Counted from the stretch's first letter, positions 47,906 to 57,950 are shown. The stretch: DNA of 64,000 nt from Arthrobacter sp. PvP023 (GCF_017832975.1 NZ_JAFIBI010000001.1:3658001-3722000), one strand, 5' to 3'. The notes: a model not told the origin generated them from the sequence alone. Program-made: numbers and translations.

Positions 47906-49102
47906 GTGACTTTTCCAGTAATAGGCGTAGTTGGCGGCGGCCAGCTAGCCCGCATGATGGCCCCCGCCGCAACGGCCCTGGGCTTTGAACTCCGTGTCCT
48001 GGCCGAAGGCGAGGACGTTTCCGCGGTTTCCGCAGTGCCGACGTCGCCGGTGGGCGACTATAAGGACCTTGACGCCCTCCTCGAGTTCTCCCGCGGGCTC
48101 GACGTCATGACCTTTGACCATGAGCACGTCCCCAACGACCACCTGCGGGCCCTGCAGGAGGCCGGCGTCAACGTCCAGCCCGGACCGGACGCCCTGGTCC
48201 ACGCGCAGGACAAACTGGTGATGCGTGCAGCGATCGACCGGCTTGAGCTGCCCAACCCGGCCTGGGCTTCCGTTGCCGACGTCGAGGCCCTGGTTGCTTT
48301 CGGTGAGAAGACCGGCTGGCCCGTGGTGCTGAAGACGCCCCGCGGCGGTTACGACGGCAAAGGCGTCCGCATGGTCGGATCGGCCGACGAAGCCGCCGAC
48401 ACCGCCGACTGGTTTGCGGCCATGACCCCGCTGCTGGCCGAGGCCAAGGTGGAGTTCAGCCGCGAACTGTCCGCACTCGTCGCGAGGACTCCTGACGGCG
48501 AATCCCGGGCCTGGCCCGTGGTCCACACCATCCAGGTGGACGGTGTCTGCGACGAAGTGATCGCCCCGGCCCAGGACACTCCGCTTGAGGTCGCCGCGGC
48601 CGCCGAAGACGCCGCAATCCGGATCGCCAACGAACTTGGAGTCACCGGCGTCATGGCCGTGGAGCTCTTTGAAACCCCCGGCGTCGGGTCAGGCTTCCTG
48701 ATCAATGAGCTCGCAATGCGCCCGCACAACACCGGCCACTGGACCCAGGACGGATCGGTCACGAGCCAGTTCGAACAGCACCTGCGTGCCGTGCTGAACC
48801 TCCCGCTCGGAGCGACCGACGCGCTGGGACAGATTGTTGTGATGAAGAACTTCCTTGGCGGCGACAACCAGGACCTGTTCTCGGCGTATCCGCTGGCCAT
48901 GGCCAGCGAGCCGGCAGCGAAGATCCACTGCTACGGGAAGGCCGTCAGGCCCGGCAGGAAGATCGGCCACGTCAACCTGGTGGGGGCAGCAGCTTCCGAT
49001 GTTGACTCCGTCCGGCAGCGCGCCACCACCGTAGCCAACATCATCAGGGACGGCCGCGCTCCGGCCCGACCAGCACCAGGGAACTCCGAGGAGACCGTAT
49101 GA
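47906..49102 (+). CDS. purK: N5-carboxyaminoimidazole ribonucleotide synthase
   Basis: 398 residues from a GTG at 47906; the open frame from 47861 has 15 extra residues. ATP-grasp fold: begins [20 protein letters not shown], then [20 protein letters not shown] and [18 protein letters not shown], with [20 protein letters not shown] late. It uses ATP and bicarbonate to carboxylate AIR in purine synthesis. It overlaps purE by 4 nt, so the two are coupled. Confidence 0.97.
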   Translation: MTFPVIGVVGGGQLARMMAPAATALGFELRVLAEGEDVSAVSAVPTSPVGDYKDLDALLEFSRGLDVMTFDHEHVPNDHLRALQEAGVNVQPGPDALVHAQDKLVMRAAIDRLELPNPAWASVADVEALVAFGEKTGWPVVLKTPRGGYDGKGVRMVGSADEAADTADWFAAMTPLLAEAKVEFSRELSALVARTPDGESRAWPVVHTIQVDGVCDEVIAPAQDTPLEVAAAAEDAAIRIANELGVTGVMAVELFETPGVGSGFLINELAMRPHNTGHWTQDGSVTSQFEQHLRAVLNLPLGATDALGQIVVMKNFLGGDNQDLFSAYPLAMASEPAAKIHCYGKAVRPGRKIGHVNLVGAAASDVDSVRQRATTVANIIRDGRAPARPAPGNSEETV

Positions 49103-49689
49103 GCACGCCCGCATCGATCCGCCCGGCGGACACGGACAACGCCGCTCCCCTCGTGGGCCTGGTGATGGGCTCGGACTCCGACTGGCCCGTCATGGAAGCC
49201 GCGGCAGAGGCCCTTGCCGAGTTCGGCATCCCGTTCGAGGCCGATGTGGTCTCAGCCCACCGCATGCCCACCGAAATGATCCGCTACGGCCAGACGGCCC
49301 ACGAGCGCGGACTGCGCGTCATCATCGCCGGAGCCGGCGGCGCGGCACACTTGCCCGGCATGCTTGCGTCCGTGACGCCGCTGCCGGTCATCGGCGTCCC
49401 CGTCCCGCTCAAGACGCTCGACGGCATGGACTCGCTGCTGTCCATCGTCCAGATGCCCGCCGGCGTTCCCGTGGCCACAGTGTCGATCGCAGGGGCACGC
49501 AACGCCGGCCTGCTGGCCGTCCGGATGCTGGCATCCGGTACGGACGACCTCGCGGTCCGCCTGCGCGGTGACCTGATTGAGTTCGCGCAGGAGCTCAATG
49601 ACGTCGCCACCCGCAAGGGCGCGGCCCTGCGGCACAAAGTCAGCGAAGTGTTCTCCGACGGCAACGTCGTTCTCCGGGGCAGCCGTTAG
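49099..49689 (+). CDS. purE: N5-carboxyaminoimidazole ribonucleotide mutase
   Basis: 196 residues, class I PurE with a short N-terminal extension. It moves the carboxylate of N5-CAIR to C4. The signature is [20 protein letters not shown], then [20 protein letters not shown], with [14 protein letters not shown] further on. The start overlaps the purK stop (ATGA). It is followed 10 nt later by the LCP gene. Confidence 0.97.
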   Translation: MSTPASIRPADTDNAAPLVGLVMGSDSDWPVMEAAAEALAEFGIPFEADVVSAHRMPTEMIRYGQTAHERGLRVIIAGAGGAAHLPGMLASVTPLPVIGVPVPLKTLDGMDSLLSIVQMPAGVPVATVSIAGARNAGLLAVRMLASGTDDLAVRLRGDLIEFAQELNDVATRKGAALRHKVSEVFSDGNVVLRGSR

Positions 49690-49699
49690 GAATCAGTAG

Positions 49700-51340
49700 A
49701 TGACCACCAGCCACTCCCGCCCCCAGGTGCCGCAACAGGCCCTGACGGACCCCGTCCGCAACCCGGCGAACGCTCCGGCGCCCGTCAGGACCAAACGCGC
49801 GTTTGTCCTCCTGCTGCTGACCCTGTTCGTGCCGGGCAGTGCCCAGATCGTGGCCGGCGACCGGAAACTGGGAAGGATCGCGCTCCGGGTGACCCTCGCT
49901 GTCTGGGGACTGGCGATTGCGGGACTGGTGCTGCTGCTGGTGAACCGCACCCTCCTGATCGGGATCCTCACCAACACGGTGGCCTCACTCCTGATCATCA
50001 TCATCCTCATTGCCCTCGCACTGGGCTGGGCCGCGCTGTTCGTCAACACCCTCAGGCTGATCCGGCCGGTCCTGCTGGCACCCGGAATGAGGCCGGTCGT
50101 CGGCGTCACGCTGGTCCTGGCGATGCTGCTCAGCAGCGGGACACTGGGCTACGCCGCGTACGTGCTGAACGTGAGCCGGAACGCGATCGGCAGCATCTTC
50201 TCGGCGGGCCCCGCAATCGACCCCGTGGATGGCCGCTACAACTTCCTGATGATGGGCGGCGACGCCGGCGACGACCGCACGGGCCGGCGCCCGGACAGCC
50301 TCTCCGTCCTCAGCGTCGACGCCAAGACCGGCCAGACAGCCATCATCTCCGTGCCGCGCAACCTGCAGAACGCACAGTTCAGCGAGGGGTCCCCCATGCG
50401 GCAGATCTATCCGGACGGTTACGACTGCGGCAACGAGTGCCTCATCAATGCGATCAACACCGAAGTGACCAACGAGCACGCGGACCTCTACCCCGGCGTC
50501 GCCGATCCCGGGGCCCAGGCAACCCTTGAGGCTGTCTCGGGTACGCTCGGCATCACCGTCCAGGCCTATGTCCTGGTGGACATGGAGGGCTTCGCCAAGC
50601 TCATCGACGCCATGGGCGGCATCAAGATCAAGGCCGGCGGCTGGGTGCCGCTGAGCGGCGACATGGTGGACGAGGCCAACGGCATCCACGGAATGCCCCT
50701 CGGCTGGATCCCGGCCGGTGACCAGCATCTGGATGGCTACCACGCACTCTGGTACGGACGTTCCCGCGAATTCGTTGATGACTATGCCCGCATCCAGCGT
50801 CAGCAATGCGTCCAGCAGGCCATGTTGAAGCAGCTGGACCCGGCAACGCTCCTCGCCAAGTTCGAGGACATCGCCAACGCGGGCACCAAGGTGGTTGACT
50901 CCAACATTTCCGCGAGCCAGCTCGGCAGCTTCGTGGACCTGGCCATGAAAGCCAAAGGCAAGGAAGTCAGCCGGCTGACCATTGGACCGCCGGACTTCGA
51001 CGCCTCGTTCTCCACGGTGCCGGACTTCAACCAAATCCACGACAGGGTTGACCAGCTGCTGGCCGCGCAGTCCGAGTCGGCCGGAGCCGCGGATAATCCC
51101 GCCGGGGAGGACACCATCGTGCAAGCCGGCACGGCCGCTGGCCCCCTCATGGCGGCCGCACCGGCGGCACCCCTGACCCAGCCGGCGCCCTCGCCGTCGT
51201 CGTCGGACTTCACGCCCGTGACCACCACCCCCGACGGCGAGCCCATCACGGAAGAGATGCTCAACCAGTTCAAGCGTGAGGGCAACGAGCAGGCGATCCG
51301 CGACCTTGTGGCCACGAACGGCCAATGCCGCCCGTTGTAG
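49700..51340 (+). CDS. LytR-CpsA-Psr (LCP) family wall-polymer ligase
   Basis: 546 residues. There are about four N-terminal membrane helices (residues 30-155), more than the single anchor of most LCP proteins. The LCP domain follows: YNFLMMGGDAGDDRTGRRPD with the conserved Asp and Arg, SVPRNLQNAQF, GVDMEGF-type strand, and YGRSREFVDDYARIQRQQCV. These enzymes attach teichoic acid or arabinogalactan to peptidoglycan from a lipid carrier. The C-terminal tail is Pro/Ala/Ser-rich. It sits between purE and manA. Confidence 0.95.
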   Translation: MTTSHSRPQVPQQALTDPVRNPANAPAPVRTKRAFVLLLLTLFVPGSAQIVAGDRKLGRIALRVTLAVWGLAIAGLVLLLVNRTLLIGILTNTVASLLIIIILIALALGWAALFVNTLRLIRPVLLAPGMRPVVGVTLVLAMLLSSGTLGYAAYVLNVSRNAIGSIFSAGPAIDPVDGRYNFLMMGGDAGDDRTGRRPDSLSVLSVDAKTGQTAIISVPRNLQNAQFSEGSPMRQIYPDGYDCGNECLINAINTEVTNEHADLYPGVADPGAQATLEAVSGTLGITVQAYVLVDMEGFAKLIDAMGGIKIKAGGWVPLSGDMVDEANGIHGMPLGWIPAGDQHLDGYHALWYGRSREFVDDYARIQRQQCVQQAMLKQLDPATLLAKFEDIANAGTKVVDSNISASQLGSFVDLAMKAKGKEVSRLTIGPPDFDASFSTVPDFNQIHDRVDQLLAAQSESAGAADNPAGEDTIVQAGTAAGPLMAAAPAAPLTQPAPSPSSSDFTPVTTTPDGEPITEEMLNQFKREGNEQAIRDLVATNGQCRPL

Positions 51341-51401
51341 GCGCCCCCTGCCCGACCGCCTGACGCCGTAACTGCTGCAATGAGATAAAGGACACCTGGC
51401 T

Positions 51402-52652
51402 GTGTACGAAATTGAGAATGTCCTCCGGCCCTACGCCTGGGGCTCCACCACGGCCATTGCCGGCCTGCTCGGCAGGCAGGCCTCCGGTGGGCCGGAAGCG
51501 GAGCTGTGGGTCGGCGCCCACCCGGACTCGCCGTCCGTGGCAGCAGCGGCCGACGGCGGTCCGCTGGCTTTGGATGCGCTGATCAGTTCCGACCCCGGCC
51601 ACCACCTGGGCAGTGCCAGCGTGGCCGAGTTCGGGCCCCGGCTGCCTTTTCTCCTCAAGGTGCTTGCCGCGGAGAGCCCGCTGTCCCTTCAGGTCCATCC
51701 GACGCTGGAACAGGCGCGGGCGGGCTTCGCCCGCGAGGAGGCTGCCGGCGTCGACCGGTCCGCTGCGGAGCGGAACTATAAGGATGACAACCACAAGCCG
51801 GAGATGATCTTCGCGCTGACGCCGTTCGAGGCGCTCTGCGGCTTCCGGCCGGCTGCGTCCACGCGCGCCCTCTTCGAGCATCTGGCCGCGTCGATGCACG
51901 GGATGTCCTTGGATGTCCCACACGTGTTCCTCGACGTCGTGGCGGACCTGTCTGCCCCGGCGGAGCACGACGCCCTGAAAGCCGCGTTCACCCGGCTCAT
52001 CGGCGGAGGCCATGCCGTCTCGCACGCGGTACGTGAGCTGGTCGCAGCGCTCAAGGCCGGGCTGCCGATGTCCCCCTACCAGACCGAACTGTCCACGGTG
52101 GTCAGCCTGCACGGCCATTACCCCGGCGACCCCGGAGTGCTCATCTCCTTGCTGCTGAACAGGATCTCGCTGGCCCCCGGGGAGGCCGTCTACCTGCCGG
52201 CGGGAAACGTCCACGCCTACCTGCACGGGCTGGGCATCGAGGTCATGGCCTCCTCGGACAACGTGCTCCGCGGCGGGCTGACGCCCAAGTTCGTGGACGT
52301 CCCCGAGCTGTTGGCCACCGTCGAGTTCGAGTCGGTGGGAGTGCCGATGCTGCCGGCAGAGACGTCCGAGCTGGGCCAGGAACTCTACCGGCCGCCGTTC
52401 CGTGAATTCCAGCTGCAGCGGATCGAGCTGGAGCCCGACGGCGGGCCTGTCCCGCTGGCGCAGTCCGGCGCGGCAGTGATTATCGTGGTCTCCGGTTCCG
52501 TCCTGCTGGACTCCCCCAAAGGCGATCTCCATCTTGACCGCGGCGCGAGTGCCTTCCTCCCCGCCGCTGAGGCTCCGGTCAACGTGCATCCGGCGGCCGG
52601 TTCCTCCGGGACTGCCGTTGCCTTTGCCGTGACCACCGCGCTGGGGGCCTGA
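51402..52652 (+). CDS. manA: Mannose-6-phosphate isomerase, type I
   Basis: 416 residues from a GTG with the SD AAGGA about 10 nt upstream. It interconverts mannose 6-phosphate and fructose 6-phosphate. Zinc-site regions are SPLSLQVHPTLEQARAGF and KDDNHKPEMIFALTPFEALC. The core motif YLPAGNVHAYLHGLGIEVMA also fits type I. It lies 4 nt before the FemX-like gene. No phosphomannomutase is seen beside it, although one often accompanies this neighbourhood. Confidence 0.96.
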   Translation: MYEIENVLRPYAWGSTTAIAGLLGRQASGGPEAELWVGAHPDSPSVAAAADGGPLALDALISSDPGHHLGSASVAEFGPRLPFLLKVLAAESPLSLQVHPTLEQARAGFAREEAAGVDRSAAERNYKDDNHKPEMIFALTPFEALCGFRPAASTRALFEHLAASMHGMSLDVPHVFLDVVADLSAPAEHDALKAAFTRLIGGGHAVSHAVRELVAALKAGLPMSPYQTELSTVVSLHGHYPGDPGVLISLLLNRISLAPGEAVYLPAGNVHAYLHGLGIEVMASSDNVLRGGLTPKFVDVPELLATVEFESVGVPMLPAETSELGQELYRPPFREFQLQRIELEPDGGPVPLAQSGAAVIIVVSGSVLLDSPKGDLHLDRGASAFLPAAEAPVNVHPAAGSSGTAVAFAVTTALGA

Positions 52653-52656
52653 TCCG

Positions 52657-53604
52657 ATGGAGTACTTCCTGCAGACCCCGCAGTGGGCCGATTTCCAGCG
52701 CTCCCTGGGCCGCACGGTACACGAACAGTCCGGCCCCGGCTGGAGCTTCCTGGCCGTGGAAGAGAAGAATCCGGCGGGCAAGGTCCTTTACGCGCCGTAC
52801 GGTCCCGTGGCGGAGTCCCTGGAAGCATTCGACGCCGCCCTGGCCGCCCTTGTGGCACTGGCCCGCACCTGCGGCGCAGCGTTTGTCCGGATCGAGCCGG
52901 CCAGCGCCGGATTCGACACCGCCGAGTCGCAGTCCGTGCTGCGAAGCCGTGGACTGCGGCCCGCCCCCGTCAACCAGCAGCCGGAACTGAGCTGGATCGT
53001 GGACCTGGACCGTGATTTCAAGGATGTTCTCGCCGCCATGAAACCGGTGAACCGGAACCTCTACCGGAACATTCACAAAAAGGACGTGACTTTCCGGGCG
53101 TCGCAGGATCCCGACGACGTCCGCATCCTGTTGAATTTCCTGCACATGACAGCCAAGAGGAGCGGGTTCAAGCCGCAAAGCGATGAGTACCTCAGCCAGG
53201 TGGCGCGGTCCCTCATGCCTGCGGGTGCGGCCACCCTGTTCATCGCCGAACGCCACGGCGGTCCCATTGCCGCGGCGCTGGCCTACGACTCTGCCGATAC
53301 CCGTACCTACGCCCACGCGGCCCTTGACGACTCGCACCGCAAGCTGAGTGCGGGCATACCGTTGCTGGTGACCCTCATGGCGGATGCCAAGGAGAAGGGC
53401 CTGAAGCATGTGGACCTGTGGGGCGTTGCCCCGGAGGACCAGCCGAACCACAAGTGGGCCGGGTTCACGGCGTTCAAGAAGTCGTTCGGCGGGCGCGAAA
53501 TCGCTTATCCGGGCACCTGGGACCTGCCCGTGAAAAAGGTCCGCTATGGCGCCTACCAGCTCGCCCGGAAAGCCCGCGAAAAGCTCCGCGCCCTCCGCAG
53601 CTGA
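52657..53604 (+). CDS. FemABX family peptidoglycan bridge aminoacyltransferase
   Basis: 315 residues. GNAT-like fold pair: begins YFLQTPQWADFQRSLGR, with NRNLYRNIHKKDVTFRAS and the C-terminal DLWGVAPEDQPNHKWAGFTA. It adds an amino acid from aminoacyl-tRNA to the lipid II stem or bridge; Arthrobacter walls are classed by such interpeptide bridges. It is probably cotranscribed with manA (4-nt gap). The amino acid used cannot be told from sequence. Confidence 0.92.
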   Translation: MEYFLQTPQWADFQRSLGRTVHEQSGPGWSFLAVEEKNPAGKVLYAPYGPVAESLEAFDAALAALVALARTCGAAFVRIEPASAGFDTAESQSVLRSRGLRPAPVNQQPELSWIVDLDRDFKDVLAAMKPVNRNLYRNIHKKDVTFRASQDPDDVRILLNFLHMTAKRSGFKPQSDEYLSQVARSLMPAGAATLFIAERHGGPIAAALAYDSADTRTYAHAALDDSHRKLSAGIPLLVTLMADAKEKGLKHVDLWGVAPEDQPNHKWAGFTAFKKSFGGREIAYPGTWDLPVKKVRYGAYQLARKAREKLRALRS

Positions 53605-53652
53605 GCCGAGCCCCCTGCCCTTGAGCGCGCACGCCGTCGAACTTTGTGTTAA

Positions 53653-53713
53653 CGCGAACGGGCAGCTCACGACCCCAAATCTTGGATTTGAGGGCATTTA
53701 CTGCCCGTTCGCG
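53653..53713. repeat. Nested palindromic element
   Basis: CGCGAACGGGCAG (53653-53665) and CTGCCCGTTCGCG (53701-53713) are exact complements. Inside, CCCCAAATC and GATTTGAGG (53673-53693) form a second hairpin, 8 of 9 paired, with loop TTG. The 61-bp element lies between convergent FemX-like and glpX genes. It may act as terminator, but its clean boundaries look like a dispersed palindromic repeat. Confidence 0.7.
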
Positions 53714-53740
53714 CTGAATAAAGCGGGTAACCCGCAGCGA

Positions 53741-54778
53741 CTAGCTCTTCCGGGCGTAGCCCTCCCACTTGCTGGCCTGGTGCTCGCCGTCCACAAAGCG
53801 GATGGTGCCGGACTTGGACCGCATAACGATTGACTGGGTCAGGACCTTGTCCTTGGAGTAGCGCACGCCCTTGAGCAGGTCGCCGTCGGTGATGCCCGTG
53901 GCCGCGAAGTAGCAGTTGTCGCTGGAGACCAGGTCGTTGGTGGAAAGCACCCGCTCGAGGTCGTGACCGGCGTCGATGGCCTTCTGCTTCTCGTCGTCAC
54001 TGGTGGGCCAGAGGCGGCCCTGGATGACGCCGCCGAGGGACTTGATGGCGCACGCGGCAACGATGCCTTCCGGCGTGCCGCCAATGCCCATGAGCGCGTC
54101 AACGCCGGTGCCGGAGCGGGCGGCAGCGATAGCGCCGGCGACGTCGCCGTCCATGATGAACTTGGTCCGGGCGCCTGCTTCGCGGATTTCCTCCACGAGG
54201 GGACGGTGGCGGTCCCGGTCCAGGATCATGACGTTCAGCTGGTTGACCTTCACGCCCTTCGCCTTGGCGATTAAGTGCAGGTTCTGCTTGACCGGCAGTC
54301 GCAGGTCAACCATGTCCGCGGCTTCCGGACCCGTGACGAGCTTCTCCATGTAGAACACGGCGGAGGGGTCGAACATGGAGCCGCGTTCTGCGACGGCGAG
54401 GACGGCGAGGGCGTTGTTGATGCCCAGTGCGGTCAGGCGGGTTCCGTCAATGGGGTCGACGGCGACATCGCACTCGGGACCCGTGCCGTCACCGACGTGC
54501 TCGCCATTGAAAAGCATGGGAGCTTCGTCCTTCTCGCCTTCGCCGATTACCACAACACCGTTGAAGTGGACTGTCTGCAGGAAGGAACGCATGGCGTCAA
54601 CTGCTGCGCCGTCAGCCTTGTTCTTGTCGCCGAAGCCAACCCAGTGGCCGCCGGCAATAGCCGCGGCTTCGGTGACGCGGACAAGTTCCAGGGCAAGGTT
54701 ACGGTCCGGTTCGTCAATGCCTACGGCAAGCGACGGCGAAATCGTGGAGTACTGCTGGGTCATAGGCGCTGGTGACAC
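53741..54778 (-). CDS. glpX: Fructose-1,6-bisphosphatase class II
   Basis: 345 residues from a GTG (SD AGAGG, 5 nt upstream); an ATG five codons on is an alternative. It dephosphorylates fructose 1,6-bisphosphate in gluconeogenesis. The class II motifs are GEGEKDEAPMLFNGEHVGDG, CDVAVDPIDGTRLTALG and GIGGTPEGIVAACAIKSLGG. The glpX/DUF4245/fumC grouping is conserved in mycobacteria, as I recall. Divergent from DUF4245. Confidence 0.97.
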   Translation of the reverse strand: MSPAPMTQQYSTISPSLAVGIDEPDRNLALELVRVTEAAAIAGGHWVGFGDKNKADGAAVDAMRSFLQTVHFNGVVVIGEGEKDEAPMLFNGEHVGDGTGPECDVAVDPIDGTRLTALGINNALAVLAVAERGSMFDPSAVFYMEKLVTGPEAADMVDLRLPVKQNLHLIAKAKGVKVNQLNVMILDRDRHRPLVEEIREAGARTKFIMDGDVAGAIAAARSGTGVDALMGIGGTPEGIVAACAIKSLGGVIQGRLWPTSDDEKQKAIDAGHDLERVLSTNDLVSSDNCYFAATGITDGDLLKGVRYSKDKVLTQSIVMRSKSGTIRFVDGEHQASKWEGYARKS

Positions 54779-54975
54779 GTGAACCTCTTCTTCGAGTGGC
54801 GATCATTGAACCCGTACGGCCGGTCTGAGTCCGTCACGGTGATTCCTCTGCTACTGATCATAGTCGCGGCAGCATCAGAAGGTCATGGGATGACCACCCC
54901 GTGAAACACGGCGTTTCCTCACCGGCTGCACGGCAGGAATGTGAGAACGGCATTCACATGCGCGACTATAGAAGC

Positions 54976-55665
54976 GTGAGCGAAACGCAGGACAAGTCCA
55001 CCCCCAACAACCAGACGGCCGGCACGGGCTCCCCCGCCAGCTCCGAGGGCCCACCGGATGCACCGGTGGTTAAGCCCGTTATCCGCGCGGCTGCGGCGAA
55101 AAGGGCCAACGCCTCGGTCATCGGGATGATCATCGCGCTGCTGGTCAGTGTCGCTGCGTTTCTTCCCATCGTCTTGATGAACCCCTCGCCGAAGTCGGAC
55201 GGCTACCGGCCGAACGTCAATGTGAGTGCGGTAGCGCAAAACGCCACCGGTGTGGCGGGATTCACACCGGTGACACCCGAGACCGGCGACACATTCAGTC
55301 CGAATTACGCCCGCTGGGAGTCCGGGACCGGCAGCGGCGTGCCAACCTGGGAGGTCGGATACCTCACGCCGAAGGAGTCATTCATCGGCTTGGTCCAGAC
55401 CGCCCGGGCGAACCCGACATGGCTGCTCCAGCAGACCAGGAACGCCCCCGTGACCGGAAGCCGCAATGCCGGCGGTCTTGACTGGGAACTCCGCGACACA
55501 GGCAAAGGCGAGCGGAGCATGGTCCTCGCCCACAAAGGCACCACCGTTGTGTTGACCGGGACCGCCCAACTTGACGAGTTCGCCGCGCTGGCGGACGCCG
55601 TCGTGAAGTCACTGGAAAGTAATCCGGCCGCAACGGTTTCACCCTCACCCACTCCTTCGCCGTAA
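54976..55665 (+). CDS. DUF4245 membrane-anchored protein
   Basis: About 229 residues. The start is uncertain: GTG 54976, ATG 54958 and GTG 54901 are in frame, none with a strong SD. The cytosolic N-terminus is Ser/Pro-rich, then comes one membrane helix (ASVIGMIIALLVSVAAFLPI). The extracytoplasmic part has YARWESGTGSGVPTWEVGYL and GGLDWELRDTGKGERSMVLA, typical of DUF4245. Function unknown; linked to glpX by context. It ends 9 nt before the carbonic anhydrase start. Confidence 0.88.
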   Translation: MSETQDKSTPNNQTAGTGSPASSEGPPDAPVVKPVIRAAAAKRANASVIGMIIALLVSVAAFLPIVLMNPSPKSDGYRPNVNVSAVAQNATGVAGFTPVTPETGDTFSPNYARWESGTGSGVPTWEVGYLTPKESFIGLVQTARANPTWLLQQTRNAPVTGSRNAGGLDWELRDTGKGERSMVLAHKGTTVVLTGTAQLDEFAALADAVVKSLESNPAATVSPSPTPSP

Positions 55666-55674
55666 AGTGGCCCC

Positions 55675-56289
55675 GTGGCTACTTACTTGACTCCAGCTCT
55701 GGCATGGCGGCGACTGCGCGAAGGAAACGAGCGTTTTGTCGCCGGAGAATCTTCGCACCCCAACCAGGACGCTTCACGCCGGTCCTCGCTTGTGGAAAAC
55801 CAGCACCCGTTCGCCGTGATCTTCGGCTGCTCGGACTCGCGCCTCGCCGCTGAAATTATCTTCGACCTCGGCCTGGGCGACGCGTTTGTTGTCCGTACGG
55901 CCGGCCAGGTCATCGACGACGCAGTACTCGGCTCGCTGGAGTACAGCATCGGTGTGCTGGGCGTGCCGCTGATTGTGGTCCTGGGCCATGACAGCTGCGG
56001 CGCGGTCAGCGCCACGAAGGACGCCGTTGAGACGGGCCAAATGCCCGTGGGCTTCATCCGCGACCTCGTCGAGCGGATCACGCCGTCAGTGCTGACCTCC
56101 CTGCGCAACAACGAAACCGAAGTCAACGACATGGTGGTTGAGCATGTGAAGCAGACTTCACAACGGCTCGTGGACAGCTCACGTGTGATTTCGAACGCCA
56201 TCGAAACCGGACGCGCAGCTGTGATCGGCCTCTCCTACAGCCTGAAAGAGGGCAAGGCCGACCTTGTTTCGGGGATCGGCGAACTTTAA
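55675..56289 (+). CDS. Beta-class carbonic anhydrase
   Basis: 204 residues from a GTG, which lies 9 nt after the DUF4245 stop. Zinc ligands: Cys, Asp and Arg in VIFGCSDSRLAAEIIFDLGL, then His and Cys in VVLGHDSCGAVSATKDAVET. It hydrates CO2 to bicarbonate, the substrate of PurK and other carboxylases. No SulP transporter domain is fused. It is followed by a hairpin at 56292-56317. Confidence 0.96.
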   Translation: MATYLTPALAWRRLREGNERFVAGESSHPNQDASRRSSLVENQHPFAVIFGCSDSRLAAEIIFDLGLGDAFVVRTAGQVIDDAVLGSLEYSIGVLGVPLIVVLGHDSCGAVSATKDAVETGQMPVGFIRDLVERITPSVLTSLRNNETEVNDMVVEHVKQTSQRLVDSSRVISNAIETGRAAVIGLSYSLKEGKADLVSGIGEL

Positions 56290-56291
56290 AT

Positions 56292-56317
56292 CCCCGGCCA
56301 ACGGGCGGTGGCCGGGG
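56292..56317 (+). terminator. Hairpin after carbonic anhydrase
   Basis: CCCCGGCCA and TGGCCGGGG form a 9-bp perfect stem with an 8-nt loop, 3 nt beyond the stop codon. No U-tract. Confidence 0.6.
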
Positions 56318-56374
56318 CTGACTCAAGCGCTTCACGGTTTTAGCCCCGGCCGCCAATCGCCCTAAGCTAGCCCC

Positions 56375-57796
56375 ATGACTTCCACTGAAGAATTCCGCAT
56401 TGAACATGACACGATGGGCGAAGTCCGCGTCCCCGTGAACGCCCTGTACCGTGCCCAGACGCAGCGTGCAGTTGAAAACTTTCCCATTTCCGGCAAGACC
56501 CTGGAACGCGCCCACATCGAAGCCCTCGCCCGGGTGAAGAAGGCTGCCGCCCAGGCCAACGCAGAACTTGGAGTGCTCGACGGCGAGCTGGCCAAGGCGA
56601 TCGCGGATGCCGCCGATGAGGTTGCTGCCGGGAAGTACGACGGCGACTTCCCGATCGACGTCTTCCAGACCGGCTCCGGCACGTCCTCCAACATGAACAC
56701 CAACGAGGTCATCGCGGAGCTCGCCTCCCGTGCCCTCAAGGCCGCCGGCAGCGACAAGGTTGTCCACCCGAACGACCACGTCAACGCTTCGCAGTCCTCC
56801 AACGATGTTTTCCCGACGTCCGTCCACGTGGCTGCCACGTCGGCGCTGATCAACGATCTGATCCCGGCCCTCGGCTACCTGGCCGAGTCACTGGACCGCA
56901 AGTCCGTCGAGTTCAAGGACGTCGTGAAGTCCGGCCGGACGCACCTCATGGATGCCACCCCGGTGACCCTGGGCCAGGAGTTCGGCGGCTACGCCGCACA
57001 GGTCCGGTACGGCATTGAGCGCATCAACGCCTCGCTCCCCCGCGTGGCCGAAGTTCCCCTCGGCGGCACCGCTGTGGGCACCGGCATCAACACGCCGGCT
57101 GGCTTCCCGGAGCGCGTCATCGAACTGCTCGCCACCGACACCGGCCTGCCCCTGACCGAAGCACGCGACCACTTCGAAGCCCAGGCCAACCGCGACGGCC
57201 TCATCGAAGCCTCCAGCCAGCTGCGCAACATCGCGATCTCCTTCATGAAGATCAACAACGACCTCCGCTGGATGGGCTCCGGCCCCAACACCGGCCTCGG
57301 CGAAATCGCCATCCCGGACCTGCAGCCCGGTTCCTCGATCATGCCGGGCAAGGTCAACCCCGTCATCTGCGAGGCATCCATCATGGTTTGCGCCCAGGTC
57401 ATCGGCAACGACACCGCCATCGCCTGGTCCGGAACCAACGGCGCCTTCGAACTGAACGTCGGCATCCCCGTCATGGCCGCCAACCTGCTCGAGTCCGTGC
57501 GCCTGCTGGCCAACACCAGCCGCGTCATGGCCGACAAGATGATCGACGGCATCACGGCCAACGTCGAGCGCGCCCGCTTCCTCGCCGAGGCTTCGCCCTC
57601 CATCGTCACCCCGCTGAACAAGTTCATCGGCTACGAGAATGCAGCCAAGATCGCCAAGAAGGCAGTGGCTGAAGGTTTGACCATCCGCGAGACCGTCGTC
57701 GCCATGGGCTTCCTGGAGCGCGGCGAGCTGACCGAAGAGCAGCTGGACACCGCCCTGGACGTTATGTCGATGACGCGGCCGCCGCACAAGGCCTAG
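56375..57796 (+). CDS. fumC: Class II fumarate hydratase
   Basis: 473 residues. It interconverts fumarate and malate in the TCA cycle without an Fe-S cluster. The motifs are [40 protein letters not shown], and the signature [17 protein letters not shown]. It starts at an ATG 85 bp after the carbonic anhydrase and ends in a strong hairpin. Confidence 0.97.
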   Translation: MTSTEEFRIEHDTMGEVRVPVNALYRAQTQRAVENFPISGKTLERAHIEALARVKKAAAQANAELGVLDGELAKAIADAADEVAAGKYDGDFPIDVFQTGSGTSSNMNTNEVIAELASRALKAAGSDKVVHPNDHVNASQSSNDVFPTSVHVAATSALINDLIPALGYLAESLDRKSVEFKDVVKSGRTHLMDATPVTLGQEFGGYAAQVRYGIERINASLPRVAEVPLGGTAVGTGINTPAGFPERVIELLATDTGLPLTEARDHFEAQANRDGLIEASSQLRNIAISFMKINNDLRWMGSGPNTGLGEIAIPDLQPGSSIMPGKVNPVICEASIMVCAQVIGNDTAIAWSGTNGAFELNVGIPVMAANLLESVRLLANTSRVMADKMIDGITANVERARFLAEASPSIVTPLNKFIGYENAAKIAKKAVAEGLTIRETVVAMGFLERGELTEEQLDTALDVMSMTRPPHKA

Positions 57797-57809
57797 GTCC
57801 CCAAAAAGT

Positions 57810-57864
57810 ACGACGGCGGCCGCCCACCTTCCCAGCGAAGGCGGGCGGCCGCCGTCGTTCTTTA
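57810..57864 (+). terminator. Rho-independent terminator of fumC
   Basis: A 22-bp stem (57810-57831 with 57837-57858, one A-C mismatch, 5-nt loop) is followed by TCTTTAT. Highly GC-rich and 13 nt after the fumC stop. Confidence 0.85.
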
Positions 57865-57867
57865 TCG

Positions 57868-57940
57868 CCGTGGAGTTTTTGTCCCCCTAACGGGACTTGT
57901 AGGCCCGCGAAGTCCCGTTACGTGGACAAAAACTCCACGG
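57868..57940. repeat. Nested palindromic element with 17-bp arms
   Basis: CCGTGGAGTTTTTGTCC (57868-57884) and GGACAAAAACTCCACGG (57924-57940) pair perfectly. Nested inside, TAACGGGACTT (57888-57898) and AAGTCCCGTTA (57910-57920) also pair perfectly, with an 11-nt loop. It begins directly after the fumC terminator and ends 47 nt before the TetR start. It looks like a dispersed or non-autonomous mobile palindrome. Confidence 0.75.
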
Positions 57941-57950
57941 CAGGCATAAG

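Noticed and set aside
54940..54958. TGTGA...TCACA resembling a CRP site upstream of DUF4245
   Set aside because: The spacing is 9 nt where CRP sites have 6, and it overlaps a possible start codon.
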